DNA of 22,398 nt from Alphaproteobacteria bacterium (GCA_013152615.1 JAADGA010000216.1:1335-23732); one strand, 5' to 3'; counted from the first letter of the stretch, positions 15,235 through 22,398 are shown. The notes: generated by a model not told the origin, from the letters alone. Made by a program: numbers and translations.

Positions 15235-16473
15235 CTACTTCCGCGACCCTTTGGTCAGCTTCTTCCAGAATGTTTCCGCCGATTTTCCGGATTCATCGCC
15301 GGTAATGTCATGGCTGATGGCCTTTAGTATCTTGACAATCTTGCTCATTTTTGCCGCCTGGGGCAGGGGTTTTCCGGCTTTGGCAACCTGAACCATCAAT
15401 TTCGGATCAAACGGGATTTCCCAGTCTATGGTTCTTTCTATTGAGGCCTCAAAATCTTTTTTGCTGACTTCGACCATCCCCGGGCCAGCGACTTTATTCA
15501 GGACTATTTTGATGGGGGTTTCCTGAGCGATGGTCTTGCACAGCGCCAGAAAGCGGATGATGTCACGGGCCGCCGCCAGCGACAGGTCAGAGACCAGAAT
15601 GATTTCATCGGCTTCTGATAACATCAGCGGATATTCGGTCGCCATATTGCGCGGCAGGTCCATAATCACATAATTGAAGTTATGTTTTAACTCTGACAGC
15701 AGGTGGCTCATCGCCGACGGGTCGGTATAGGTTGGATCATTCAACGAGGCTTCAGAGCCGAGGATAGACAAATTCTCACTCTGGCGGATCATTGCCCGTT
15801 CGATGAACAAACCATCAATGCGGTTTGGATTTTCCAGAGCATCACACAGCCCCCGTCCCGGTTCAAGATCAAAGGTCAGGGCGCCGGTACCAAAATAAAT
15901 ATCCATATCGAGAATGGCGGTATTGCGGTTTAGTTCATTGGCAATTATCCAGGCGCAACTGCTGACGATACTGCTGGCGCCGACCCCGCCGCGCATACCG
16001 ACAACCGCGACCAGCTTGTCGGGGATAGTTTCGCTGACCCGGGTTTCCGCTTCGGAGGCGATACGCAGGTTATTTTCGGCAACCAGTATTGATTCCCTGA
16101 TCTGCTCGGTGGTCACCGGCTTGACCAGATATTCCTGCACCCCGGAATTGACCAGATTTCGATACAGGTTTATGTCGTTTTCCTTGCCGGTTGCAATGAC
16201 GATGGTTCCGGGCTCACAAACCTCGGCCAGCGCATTTATATCTTCCATGGGATTAGTGGACTTTGATAAATCGACGAACAGGAATTTAGGCGGGTGGGTC
16301 GTTGCCAATGTCCTGATGGCATTTTCGATACCGCCATTTTTGATCAGCGACGGGTTCCATGCCCGTTCATTGAGTACAGGAATCAGGGCTTGGGTGGTTT
16401 CATCATCACAGATATAGGCCTCGAATTCATCATCGGCGGGGTCATTTTTATTTAAAAGTGAAGCGATACTCAT
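15235..16473 (-). CDS. cpaE: CpaE/TadZ, pilus localisation ATPase-like protein
   Basis: The 412-aa product has an N-terminal receiver-like domain (about residues 15-135; KFLFVDLSKS, NSGVQEYLVKPVT) and a C-terminal ParA/MinD-like domain. The P-loop is altered, GMRGGVGASS (159-168) instead of KGGVGKT, lacking the usual lysines, which is common in CpaE/TadZ. Further ParA-type parts are ILDMDIYFG, VIMDLPRN and ILVSDLSLAAARD. In Caulobacter CpaE places the pilus machinery at the pole; a like role is inferred. Cytoplasmic, no signal peptide. AGGA 7 nt before the ATG supports the start. It sits 12 bp after cpaD and 29 bp before cpaF in the operon. Confidence 0.93.
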   Translation of the reverse strand: MSIASLLNKNDPADDEFEAYICDDETTQALIPVLNERAWNPSLIKNGGIENAIRTLATTHPPKFLFVDLSKSTNPMEDINALAEVCEPGTIVIATGKENDINLYRNLVNSGVQEYLVKPVTTEQIRESILVAENNLRIASEAETRVSETIPDKLVAVVGMRGGVGASSIVSSCAWIIANELNRNTAILDMDIYFGTGALTFDLEPGRGLCDALENPNRIDGLFIERAMIRQSENLSILGSEASLNDPTYTDPSAMSHLLSELKHNFNYVIMDLPRNMATEYPLMLSEADEIILVSDLSLAAARDIIRFLALCKTIAQETPIKIVLNKVAGPGMVEVSKKDFEASIERTIDWEIPFDPKLMVQVAKAGKPLPQAAKMSKIVKILKAISHDITGDESGKSAETFWKKLTKGSRK

Positions 16474-16485
16474 AATCTGTTCCTG

Positions 16486-17178
16486 TTAGTTTCCTGTTGT
16501 TGTCGACGTGCTGTCAGTTAATTTGTTGGCTCCTCTGGTCCGGTAGTCCTGTATGGTTCGGGCAATCTTTTCCGCATCCGGCAGCCCGGTCTTAACCCCG
16601 GTTATCAGGTCGCGCGGGTTGGCAACCATAAGCCCGAGATTGGCCTGATTGGCACAGCCGAAATTAGGCGTAGGCGCATTGCCGTAGTTATCGGTGGAGG
16701 GCTGTGACCAGTCGCCGCACTGCGGCGGGGTTACGATATAACGTGAAATCAGCAGGCGCGCATGATCGGGGGCCGGGCTTATGCCATACGGAGTGACATT
16801 GGCGGAGAGATGCAGGCCGCGTATTTTCATCAGTTCGGACAGGAAAATCAGTCTTCTCCGGTTTTGTTCAGACAGTTTGCCGTTCCGTTGCAGCGGGAAA
16901 TCCATACTCAGTTCATCACCGTAAGCGACATGGCTTCTCGCCATGAAATTATCAAGTTTCCTCATGGCATTGCCGGATAATTGCGCCCGACCTTTTTCAA
17001 AGCTGATCATGAATGGAATCCGGATCATCGTCACTTTGTTGCGCATCTGGGCATCGCCACCTGCAAAATTCGAGGCACTGGTACAGCCGGCAATCAGCAG
17101 GAATGCCGCCGCCGCTATCAGGGCCGGGACCATAGCGCGCAGACGGGGCAGTTTTCTTGTTATCGAAGGTTTGTTCAT
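16486..17178 (-). CDS. cpaD: CpaD, pilus assembly outer-membrane lipoprotein
   Basis: The product (230 aa from the chosen start) has a lipoprotein signal: basic residues, a hydrophobic helix (ALIAAAAFLLIAGC) and a lipobox IAGC with the acylated Cys at residue 32. The mature part matches CpaD: FMISFEKGRAQLSG, LSEQNRRRLIFLSELM, SRYIVTPPQCGDWSQPS, NFGCANQANLGLMVANPRDL and the C-terminal IQDYRTRG. Three cysteines remain after the lipobox, two of which lie in the family's conserved C-terminal segments. Two ATGs are possible; 17178 is preferred because AGGA is 7 nt before it, while the ATG at 17184 almost touches that site. CpaD is an outer-membrane partner of the CpaC secretin. It sits between cpaC and cpaE. 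Confidence 0.92.
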   Translation of the reverse strand: MNKPSITRKLPRLRAMVPALIAAAAFLLIAGCTSASNFAGGDAQMRNKVTMIRIPFMISFEKGRAQLSGNAMRKLDNFMARSHVAYGDELSMDFPLQRNGKLSEQNRRRLIFLSELMKIRGLHLSANVTPYGISPAPDHARLLISRYIVTPPQCGDWSQPSTDNYGNAPTPNFGCANQANLGLMVANPRDLITGVKTGLPDAEKIARTIQDYRTRGANKLTDSTSTTTGN

Positions 17179-17195
17179 TTTCATTTCCTAGGGTT

Positions 17196-18653
17196 TCAGT
17201 CCAGAATGAATCCGGCGGCACTTTTTAATTTACGGCCATTCTTGTCCTGAACCGGCCGTGGCATTCCCGGTTTTCGGGTGGCATATGACTGGCCCTTGAG
17301 ATAACGATCCATATCATTTGGCATTTTCAGACCGTCGGTCGGCAGCGCCATGGTGCCGCCCTTGTGGGGCTTGACAATATAGGGGGTTACAATGATCACC
17401 AGCTCGGTTTCCCGGCGGCGGAATTTACTTGACCGGAACAACGTCCCCAGAATGGGCAGATCCCCGAGCCACGGGAATTTCGTCAGATCATGGGTCACAC
17501 TATTTTGCAGCAGCCCGGCGATGGCAAAGCTCTGGCCGGAGCCGAGTTCAATGGTGGTTTCGGCCCGGCGGGTACTCAGGGCAGGAATGTTGAATCCCTT
17601 GATCGTCACCGCGCCGTTTGAGGTCAACTGGCTGACTTCGGGCTTGATATGCATGTTAATGCGGCCATCACTCAAGACTATCGGGGTGAAGCTGAGGGAG
17701 ATCCCGAATTGCTTGAATTTAATAACGACATTGCCCAGCCGGTCAACCGTGGGAACCGGATATTCGCCACCGGCGAGGAAACTTGCCGGTTCTCCCGACA
17801 GCGTCGTCAGGTTCGGTTCGGCCAGTACCGACAGCACGCCTTCGGTTTCCAGCGCATCAATGATATAGTTAATATCAAATTTCCCGGCCTTGAAGCCGCC
17901 GAAAATACTGTTCACCCCACGGCCATTAACCGCAAATTCCTTGACCAGACTGTTGGTCAGCCCTGAAGGGTCGGGGATCATGTTAAACACTTTTGCCCCC
18001 TGTATCAGCCCAATGGTGGTGCCGCCGTTGGCAAAAAGATTTTGCCAGTTAAAGCCCAGTTTCTTTTCGGTGTCACGGCCAATTTCAGCAAATCTGACGC
18101 GGAGATTTACCTGAACCGGGGTCGCAATCTGTAATTTGTTGATAATGGTCTGTCCCTTGCCGGCAAAATCGGCGGCCATGCGCCGGGCGTCTTCCGCTTC
18201 TGCCGGGGTCTTGACCTTGCCGGACAGCACCAGCAGTCCCTCATAGGACTTGACCCGAATGATGCTGTCGGGGATGACCTGTCTGAGGGCGGCCTTCAGT
18301 CGGCCCAGATTGAGATTAACCGATATGGTGCCATTATAGACCACCTTGTCGTTGCCGGTGACGGCATAGAGGTTGGTTTCCCCCTGTTTTTTGCCATAGA
18401 CATAAACCAGCGTTGGTGATTTCACTTTCAGGTCAGCAATATCGGGATTGGCAATAAAAACATTATTTACCGGCTGGCTAAAATGGATTAACACCCCTTT
18501 GCCAACGGCAATACTCTGCAGGGTTGATTTTTTGGCCAGCGCCTTGTTCACCGTGGGCAATGACAGGATAAACAGCGATAATACCGTCAGGATGACCGCG
18601 CGCTTTCCCTGTAGAAACACAGGTAATATAATTTTATTAAATTCTGCTGTCAT
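17196..18653 (-). CDS. cpaC: CpaC/RcpA, Flp pilus outer-membrane secretin
   Basis: The 485-aa product starts with a signal peptide (hydrophobic AVILTVLSLFILSLP, cleavage near ALA-KK at about residue 41). Residues 44-110 form the secretin-pilus N-terminal domain (FSQPVNNVFIANPDIADLKV; VYVYGKKQGETNLYAV), about 112-180 resemble a BON domain (GLLVLSGKVKTPAEAEDARR) and about 230-450 are the secretin pore domain (VLAEPNLTTLSGEPASFLAG; GISLSFTPIVLSDGRINMHI; GQSFAIAGLLQN; FPWLGDLPILGTLFRS; ETELVIIVTPYIVKP). Lacking further N domains is normal for this group. Its ATG overlaps the cpaB stop (ATGA, 18650-18653), so the two should be made together. Confidence 0.95.
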   Translation of the reverse strand: MTAEFNKIILPVFLQGKRAVILTVLSLFILSLPTVNKALAKKSTLQSIAVGKGVLIHFSQPVNNVFIANPDIADLKVKSPTLVYVYGKKQGETNLYAVTGNDKVVYNGTISVNLNLGRLKAALRQVIPDSIIRVKSYEGLLVLSGKVKTPAEAEDARRMAADFAGKGQTIINKLQIATPVQVNLRVRFAEIGRDTEKKLGFNWQNLFANGGTTIGLIQGAKVFNMIPDPSGLTNSLVKEFAVNGRGVNSIFGGFKAGKFDINYIIDALETEGVLSVLAEPNLTTLSGEPASFLAGGEYPVPTVDRLGNVVIKFKQFGISLSFTPIVLSDGRINMHIKPEVSQLTSNGAVTIKGFNIPALSTRRAETTIELGSGQSFAIAGLLQNSVTHDLTKFPWLGDLPILGTLFRSSKFRRRETELVIIVTPYIVKPHKGGTMALPTDGLKMPNDMDRYLKGQSYATRKPGMPRPVQDKNGRKLKSAAGFILD

Positions 18654-19588
18654 CGTCCCTCTCCCCGTGGCACTCCGGCGGTGCTGTTCTTTCCCGGGCC
18701 CGGAATTTTGTTAAGTGATGAGTTGAAATTAAGTTTTTGAGATTTATCAACTCCGCCGCGAAAAACCTGAACAGAAATTCGCCGTCGGGAGGAAACCTGA
18801 CCGGTTTCCGCCGCAAGTGGCCGACTGATATCGCTGTCCCAGGTGATAGTTGTTTTGCCGGAAGATAGCCCCGGCTTGTCGCTCAGGCTTCTCAGGCTGA
18901 GGGTTACTTCGCCCATATTCTTCATCAGCGTGAGCTTTTCGGCCTGTTTCGGTGTCACTTCGAGGGTGGCGGTCTGCCCGAGGGCCGGGGTATGGGTCGC
19001 CTTGCCTGTACGCTGATTGATCGCCAGCACCCGGATGTTATAGAGGATGGTCTCGCTGACCCGCGCCCGCCGCCGGATATTATTTTTTATCTCGATTTCA
19101 TGGTCCAGCATGATATCAACCCGGTCGCCGGGAAAAATAAAGCCGGCGTTTCCGGTTATCGGGGTGATGCCGATGGAAATGGCCCGCATTCCCGGGTGCA
19201 GAATCGCGGCCATAAAACCCCTGTCACCGGGTTTTACCAGACGATTTTCCAGAATAGGCTCACCGGCAGAAATAGCAGAATTGACAACGGCACCGTTAAA
19301 GGATTTCGGGGTCATGCCAGCGGTCTTGCGGAGGTAGTTTTTATTGACCCTTTTATCCGGCCATGACTGCCAGATCAGATCATCGGTTTTGATAAAATGA
19401 CCGACGGCCATGTTTTCAGCAGCGACAAGTATCTGCATTTCGGGTTTTGGAATCCGGTTAACCACCTGTTGTTCCCCGGAAATTTGTGGCGACGGCGTTC
19501 CAACAAGATTTCTGGCCAGCAGGGCAGTGACGGCGGCGACCACCAGGGCGATCCCAATAAGGACAAGGCTTCTTATATTTATATTCAT
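18650..19588 (-). CDS. cpaB: CpaB/RcpC, Flp pilus assembly periplasmic protein
   Basis: The 312-aa product has a single N-terminal membrane helix (LVLIGIALVVAAVTALLA), then an SAF-like domain (ILVAAENMAVGHFIKTDDLIWQSWP) and the conserved CpaB core: GEPILENRLVKPGDRGFMA, MRAISIGITPITGNAGFIFPGDRVDIML, ILYNIRVLAINQR and TATLEVTPKQAEKL. The family links the secretin to the inner-membrane complex. The C-terminal 60 or so residues are basic and low in complexity (SSRRRISVQVFRGGVDKSQK). The ribosome site AGGGA lies inside the last of three 13-bp tandem repeats, so expression may depend on that element. It overlaps cpaC by 4 bases. Confidence 0.94.
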   Translation of the reverse strand: MNINIRSLVLIGIALVVAAVTALLARNLVGTPSPQISGEQQVVNRIPKPEMQILVAAENMAVGHFIKTDDLIWQSWPDKRVNKNYLRKTAGMTPKSFNGAVVNSAISAGEPILENRLVKPGDRGFMAAILHPGMRAISIGITPITGNAGFIFPGDRVDIMLDHEIEIKNNIRRRARVSETILYNIRVLAINQRTGKATHTPALGQTATLEVTPKQAEKLTLMKNMGEVTLSLRSLSDKPGLSSGKTTITWDSDISRPLAAETGQVSSRRRISVQVFRGGVDKSQKLNFNSSLNKIPGPGKNSTAGVPRGEGR

Positions 19589-19590
19589 TC

Positions 19591-19629
19591 GTATAATCCC
19601 TGTGTATAATTCCCATGTATAATCCGCTG
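19591..19629. repeat. Three 13-bp tandem repeats before cpaB
   Basis: The unit GTATAATCCCTGT recurs as GTATAATTCCCAT and GTATAATCCGCTG (starts at 19591, 19604 and 19617). GTATAAT is identical in all three. The array fills most of the 52-bp gap between cpaA and cpaB. Read toward cpaB, the copy nearest the gene supplies the Shine-Dalgarno AGGGA. On the + strand each copy contains a TATAAT, but no gene starts in that direction. Confidence 0.85.
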
Positions 19630-19640
19630 TTCCGGAGCGT

Positions 19641-20168
19641 TCAGACCAGATTTCCGCTAAATGTAGTCACGAGTTGATAAGCCACATAAAGTCCGCCGAC
19701 AGCAATGCCGACACCATAGGGAACTGCACTCTCTGTTATTTTTGTCACGGAGAGGTTTATATTTTCTGAAGATTTGTAATATTTTGACTGATTTCTGCGA
19801 TTCCTGACGATAATGATGACGGCAAATATCCCGCCGACAATAGCGGTGATAAACAGATAATTGATAATATGGCCTGCCCCGGCCCACAGGGCGACCGCCG
19901 GCATTAGTTTGACGTCGCCGCCGCCCATAAGATTGAGGGCGAAAAGCCCCATGCCAATGATAAAGATAATCAGTGCCAGCCCCAGCGACATCAGGATCGC
20001 CGCCATCGACAGGCCGTGGCCGTCCATATACAGGGCAAAAAGATAAAGCGGATAGAGCAGGGCAACGCCAAGGCATAACCGGTTGGAAAGGGTATAGCTT
20101 GACAGATCAGAATAAGCCGCCCGCAGCATAAGAACAGCAAAAATAACCAGGGTGATTATCGTTAACAA
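19641..20168 (-). CDS. cpaA: CpaA/TadV, prepilin peptidase (A24 family)
   Basis: The 175-aa product is a short type IV prepilin peptidase without the N-terminal methylase region, as usual for Flp systems. The two catalytic aspartates are Asp21 in AAYSDLSSYTLSNR and Asp85 in LMGGGDVKLMPA. About five or six membrane helices follow. It should cleave the Flp pilin and probably the TadE-type pseudopilins after their Gly. The start is a TTG with AGGA 7 nt upstream; an ATG slightly further up is out of frame and an internal ATG at codon 14 would cut the first helix. It is the first gene of the long pilus operon, downstream of the flp terminator. Confidence 0.92.
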   Translation of the reverse strand: MLTIITLVIFAVLMLRAAYSDLSSYTLSNRLCLGVALLYPLYLFALYMDGHGLSMAAILMSLGLALIIFIIGMGLFALNLMGGGDVKLMPAVALWAGAGHIINYLFITAIVGGIFAVIIIVRNRRNQSKYYKSSENINLSVTKITESAVPYGVGIAVGGLYVAYQLVTTFSGNLV

Positions 20169-20314
20169 AATGGGGTCCTGACAGGATTAATATTTTTCAT
20201 CACCCCGGAAAATATACAGAAAAGATGTTTTTTTCGTTAACCATAATGGCGCAGGGCGATGTGCGGGCTGGCCACAGATTGCCCCGGTTTGTTGGTGAAG
20301 TTTGCGCGCGGGGC
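20169..20314. other. Gap between flp terminator and cpaA
   Basis: No gene is seen. On the - strand it holds GGTTAACG, resembling one half of a CtrA site, but no second half at the right spacing. A promoter of the cpaA-tadE operon would be expected here if the flp terminator is efficient; I cannot point to clear -35/-10 boxes. Confidence 0.4.
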
Positions 20315-20356
20315 AAAAAAACAGAGGCTGGGGAAATCTTTTCCCGGAGCCTCTGT
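20315..20356 (-). terminator. Rho-independent terminator of flp
   Basis: Read on the - strand, a 9-bp outer stem (ACAGAGGCT with AGCCTCTGT; 20348-20356 and 20321-20329) encloses an inner GGGAAA/TTTCCC stem and ends in seven T residues (20321-20315). It lies 40 bp after the flp stop. It would leave abundant flp mRNA while limiting transcription into cpaA and beyond. Confidence 0.9.
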
Positions 20357-20395
20357 CTGTCGGCACTTAGCCAGATTTAAAACAGGATCACCTGT

Positions 20396-20560
20396 TTATT
20401 TCAATGCGGTACTAATCTGGTTGAATTTTGCCGTCAGGGAAGTGCCAACCGAGGTCATGGCGGCAATAGATGCGACGGCAATCAGGGCAGCAATCAAACC
20501 ATACTCAATTGCCGTTGCGCCTTTTTCTGACTTACGCAGTCTTACAAAAAATTTTCTCAT
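20396..20560 (-). CDS. flp: Flp-type major pilin
   Basis: This 54-aa gene encodes a typical Flp prepilin. The leader is MRKFFVRLRKSEKG, cleaved after Gly14 by CpaA/TadV; the mature protein starts ATAIEYGLIAALIAV, with the essential Glu at mature position 5 followed by Tyr, the mark of Flp pilins. The hydrophobic segment runs to about residue 36 and the tail is TSVGTSLTAKFNQISTALK. GGAG lies 8 nt before the ATG. Downstream is a strong terminator, upstream a long AT-rich region, so flp is likely a monocistronic, strongly expressed gene. It is the main subunit of the adhesive pilus built by the other tad proteins. Confidence 0.95.
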   Translation of the reverse strand: MRKFFVRLRKSEKGATAIEYGLIAALIAVASIAAMTSVGTSLTAKFNQISTALK

Positions 20561-20828
20561 TGTTTAATCTCCATATCTATTAGGTAAAAAATACTTTCAA
20601 TGCCTTGGTGTGATTTCAATATGGGGGAAAATTATGAATAAATAGTTAATTGATAATCGAAATTCTTTTTTATTTACAAGTAGTTATTAGATATAATTTA
20701 AAAAATTATTGATTAAATTTTTATCTAAAATGTGATTAAATTAAATGTAAAAAGTAATTCCCTCACTCGGAAAGCGTGCCGGAAAATTACCTAGACCGGA
20801 TCAAAACAGGACAAAAATTCAATGAATA
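20561..20828 (-). promoter_or_regulatory. AT-rich upstream region of flp
   Basis: This 268-bp stretch has no gene and is far richer in A/T than its neighbours, especially 20580-20760. A near-consensus CtrA-type box CTAA-N7-TTAA lies at 20725-20739, about 165 bp before flp. Possible -35/-10 pairs on the - strand (such as TTGTAA with TTATCA 17 nt later) are weak and common in such sequence. CtrA control of the pilin gene is known in Caulobacter; here it is only suggested. Confidence 0.4.
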
Positions 20829-22398
20829 TTACGGGTTACCCGCCGGGTCATGGTTTCTCAGAGTGAGCACCAGATGGGTTAAATAGCCGTGGGTGCTATG
20901 GGTGGAAATGTCGCCGCCGATCAGCTGGGCCAGGCTTTGGGCGATTGATAATCCAAAGCCTGGGGCAATTTTAGGCGTGGTTTTTATATTATTTCCCGAC
21001 TGGTTTTTTGGTGCATCCGGCGTGATTTCCAGTTTCTGGAACATTCTTTCGGCATTTTTTTCTTCAATTCCGGGGCCGAGAACCGGTATTTCAATTCTAA
21101 TCCGGGCATTGCTGTTGATCAGTACCGACAGGGTAATGATTTCGCCGTCATGCGCTCGTTTAATGGTGCTGGTCAACATTTTTGTCAGGCATAATTCGAC
21201 ACTTTGCATATCATTATACAGAATGACATCAATATTATTGTCATTGTCAAGGAACTGGAGATGTTTGTCCCGGGCCATGGCGTCGACATTCTTGCGGCAG
21301 TTCTTCAACACCGCCTTCAGGGAAAATGATTCAGGGGCGATTTGCATCAGCCCGGCCTCAAGTTTGGCTGAGTCCAGGACGTCATTGACCGCCTCTTTCA
21401 ATTGAAAGGCTGCGGCCAGAATATTTTTTATATTCTGATGATAGGACTTGTTGACCGGCCCCCAGGTTTCCATGTTGATCATCTCTGAAAACCCGATGAT
21501 GGCATTCAGCGGGGTCCTGAATTCATGAGATAGGTTTTGCAACAGTTCCGCCGCTATTTCCTCGCTGCAGGCGGCCTGCGCCGTCTTTTCCTGTTCGACC
21601 GCTTTCAGTGCCTGTGTGGCGACATAATTTTCCAGTGATTCTTCCTGCTGTCCCGGGGGCATGGTTACATCATGTGTGGGTAACGGTTCTGTTGTCTTGG
21701 CGATTTCCGCACGGGCACTGCCGCGAAATCCGGCAAAACGCCCGGTATGAATATCGAATATGGCGATGGCACTTAAATACCATAAGCTTTTCTGTTGATC
21801 CTGATTGGTAATGTAAAACGGCATATTGCGGAAGGATGACCGGCGTTCAAACAGTGAATCAAGGCTCTGGGCGGGTTGGTCAAAATTATTGCCCGGTTCA
21901 GGATTATCCTCGGCCTTTGTGCAAAGAGCGATAAAATCTGCGCCAACAAGGGTCGCCGCCGGGCAGCCGAATACCGCAAAGGCCTCATCGGCAAGGAAGG
22001 TGATCAGCCCGCTACGATCCACTTCCCAGAACCAGTCCGCCACGGTGCGGGCAAAACCCCGCTGCCGGCTGGTCTCGCGCCGACTATTTTCCATTTGTTG
22101 CTGGATGTCATCCTCCAGCCCGGGGGCGGCCTCGTTCATTTGAATGATACTGTCTGGTGACTGTGGGTCGGGCCGGTCGGCATCATTGGCCGCCGTCTCT
22201 CTGGGGAAGGCAATATTGTTGCCTTCATCCCGGTTGTCACGCCGGTCATTTGTCGCCATATCCGGCTGACGGGGATATTCTGTTGCAGGCTGGCTAAACG
22301 GCCGGTCAGCATTTGTTTCCGGCTCTGTTGTCATCGCCGTTTCCGGAATGGATTTCAGTCCTGATTCTGGTCCTGACTCTGGCCCTGATTTTGGCCCT
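20829..22398 (-). CDS. PAS-type sensor histidine kinase with degenerate ATP-binding domain (5' end outside window)
   Basis: The frame is open to the window edge, so the gene is likely partial; an internal ATG at 22334 would give 501 aa, and numbering uses it. Upstream of that Met the frame reads as repeated Gly-Pro-Glu/Lys-Ser units. Residues 1-90 are hydrophilic and Pro/Asp/Asn-rich. A PAS-like domain spans about 94-205 (ADWFWEVDRSGLITFLADEA; GFRGSARAEI). The dimerisation helix has NLSHEFRTPLNAIIGFSEMI with His270, as in PdhS/PleC-like kinases. In the catalytic domain the N-box reads LTKMLTSTIKRA, with Ser where Asn is expected, and the first glycine box reads IPVLGPGIEE, lacking the Asp; the second (PGFGLSIAQSLAQLIGG) is kept. 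It may therefore bind ATP poorly and act as a phosphatase or signalling partner. No membrane segment is seen. Confidence 0.87.
   Translation of the reverse strand, partial: GPKSGPESGPESGLKSIPETAMTTEPETNADRPFSQPATEYPRQPDMATNDRRDNRDEGNNIAFPRETAANDADRPDPQSPDSIIQMNEAAPGLEDDIQQQMENSRRETSRQRGFARTVADWFWEVDRSGLITFLADEAFAVFGCPAATLVGADFIALCTKAEDNPEPGNNFDQPAQSLDSLFERRSSFRNMPFYITNQDQQKSLWYLSAIAIFDIHTGRFAGFRGSARAEIAKTTEPLPTHDVTMPPGQQEESLENYVATQALKAVEQEKTAQAACSEEIAAELLQNLSHEFRTPLNAIIGFSEMINMETWGPVNKSYHQNIKNILAAAFQLKEAVNDVLDSAKLEAGLMQIAPESFSLKAVLKNCRKNVDAMARDKHLQFLDNDNNIDVILYNDMQSVELCLTKMLTSTIKRAHDGEIITLSVLINSNARIRIEIPVLGPGIEEKNAERMFQKLEITPDAPKNQSGNNIKTTPKIAPGFGLSIAQSLAQLIGGDISTHSTHGYLTHLVLTLRNHDPAGNP

Noticed and set aside
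15235..16473. Altered P-loop of CpaE as a broken gene.
   Set aside because: Loss of the Walker lysines is common in the CpaE/TadZ family and the frame is full length.
20764..20800. Sigma54-type promoter (GGCAC near 20775) upstream of flp.
   Set aside because: The GC pair of the -12 element is missing at the required distance.

Overview
The window looks like chromosomal DNA of an alphaproteobacterium. The evidence is a tail module in the gp12-gp15 order of alphaproteobacterial gene transfer agents (GTAs) and related siphophages, a DUF2849 gene (a mainly alphaproteobacterial family), a cpa/tad pilus locus in Caulobacter-type order, and a perfect CtrA-type box (TTAA-N7-TTAA) beside a cluster of GANTC (CcrM) sites. 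I cannot name the genus from sequence alone. There are no rRNA genes, CRISPR arrays or insertion sequences, and I recognised no tRNA genes by eye.

Region 1 (1-7180, mostly + strand) is the distal part of a siphophage/GTA-type tail operon. It encodes a TIM-barrel-like protein fused to a DUF2460 distal-tail domain, a DUF2163 hub protein with four clustered cysteines, an NlpC/P60 peptidase, a short gpJ/gp15-like hub protein and a DUF2793 protein. The + strand genes abut or overlap (TAATG, TAA-ATG), except that an unrecognised antisense gene (3213-3908) sits between the DUF2163 and NlpC/P60 genes. Capsid and packaging genes would lie upstream of base 1, so GTA and prophage cannot be told apart here.

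Region 2 (7218-8720, - strand) is a small host operon: DUF2849 protein, glyoxalase II-type hydrolase and an SCP2 sterol-carrier-like protein. A plausible promoter has its -10 box inside an inverted repeat.

Region 3 (8736-10163, - strand) holds a PAS-histidine kinase whose upstream region carries four GANTC sites in 59 bp and a perfect CtrA-type box, suggesting cell-cycle control.

Region 4 (10164-20560, - strand) is an almost complete tad/cpa locus for a Flp (type IVc) pilus, read from right to left: flp pilin (54 aa), a strong terminator, prepilin peptidase cpaA, cpaB, secretin cpaC, lipoprotein cpaD, cpaE/tadZ, ATPase cpaF/tadA, tadB, tadC and two TadE-type minor pseudopilins. No tadD (TPR) or tadG (vWA) gene is seen. 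Two features are unusual: the CpaF N-terminal helical domain is duplicated, and three 13-bp tandem repeats carrying the ribosome binding site precede cpaB.

Region 5 (20561-22398) is an AT-rich upstream region of flp followed by a second PAS-type histidine kinase, truncated by the window edge. It keeps the phospho-accepting His but lacks the usual Asn and Asp of its ATP-binding domain, and its N-terminus starts with Gly-Pro-Glu-Ser repeats. The pilus locus is therefore bracketed by two sensor-kinase genes.
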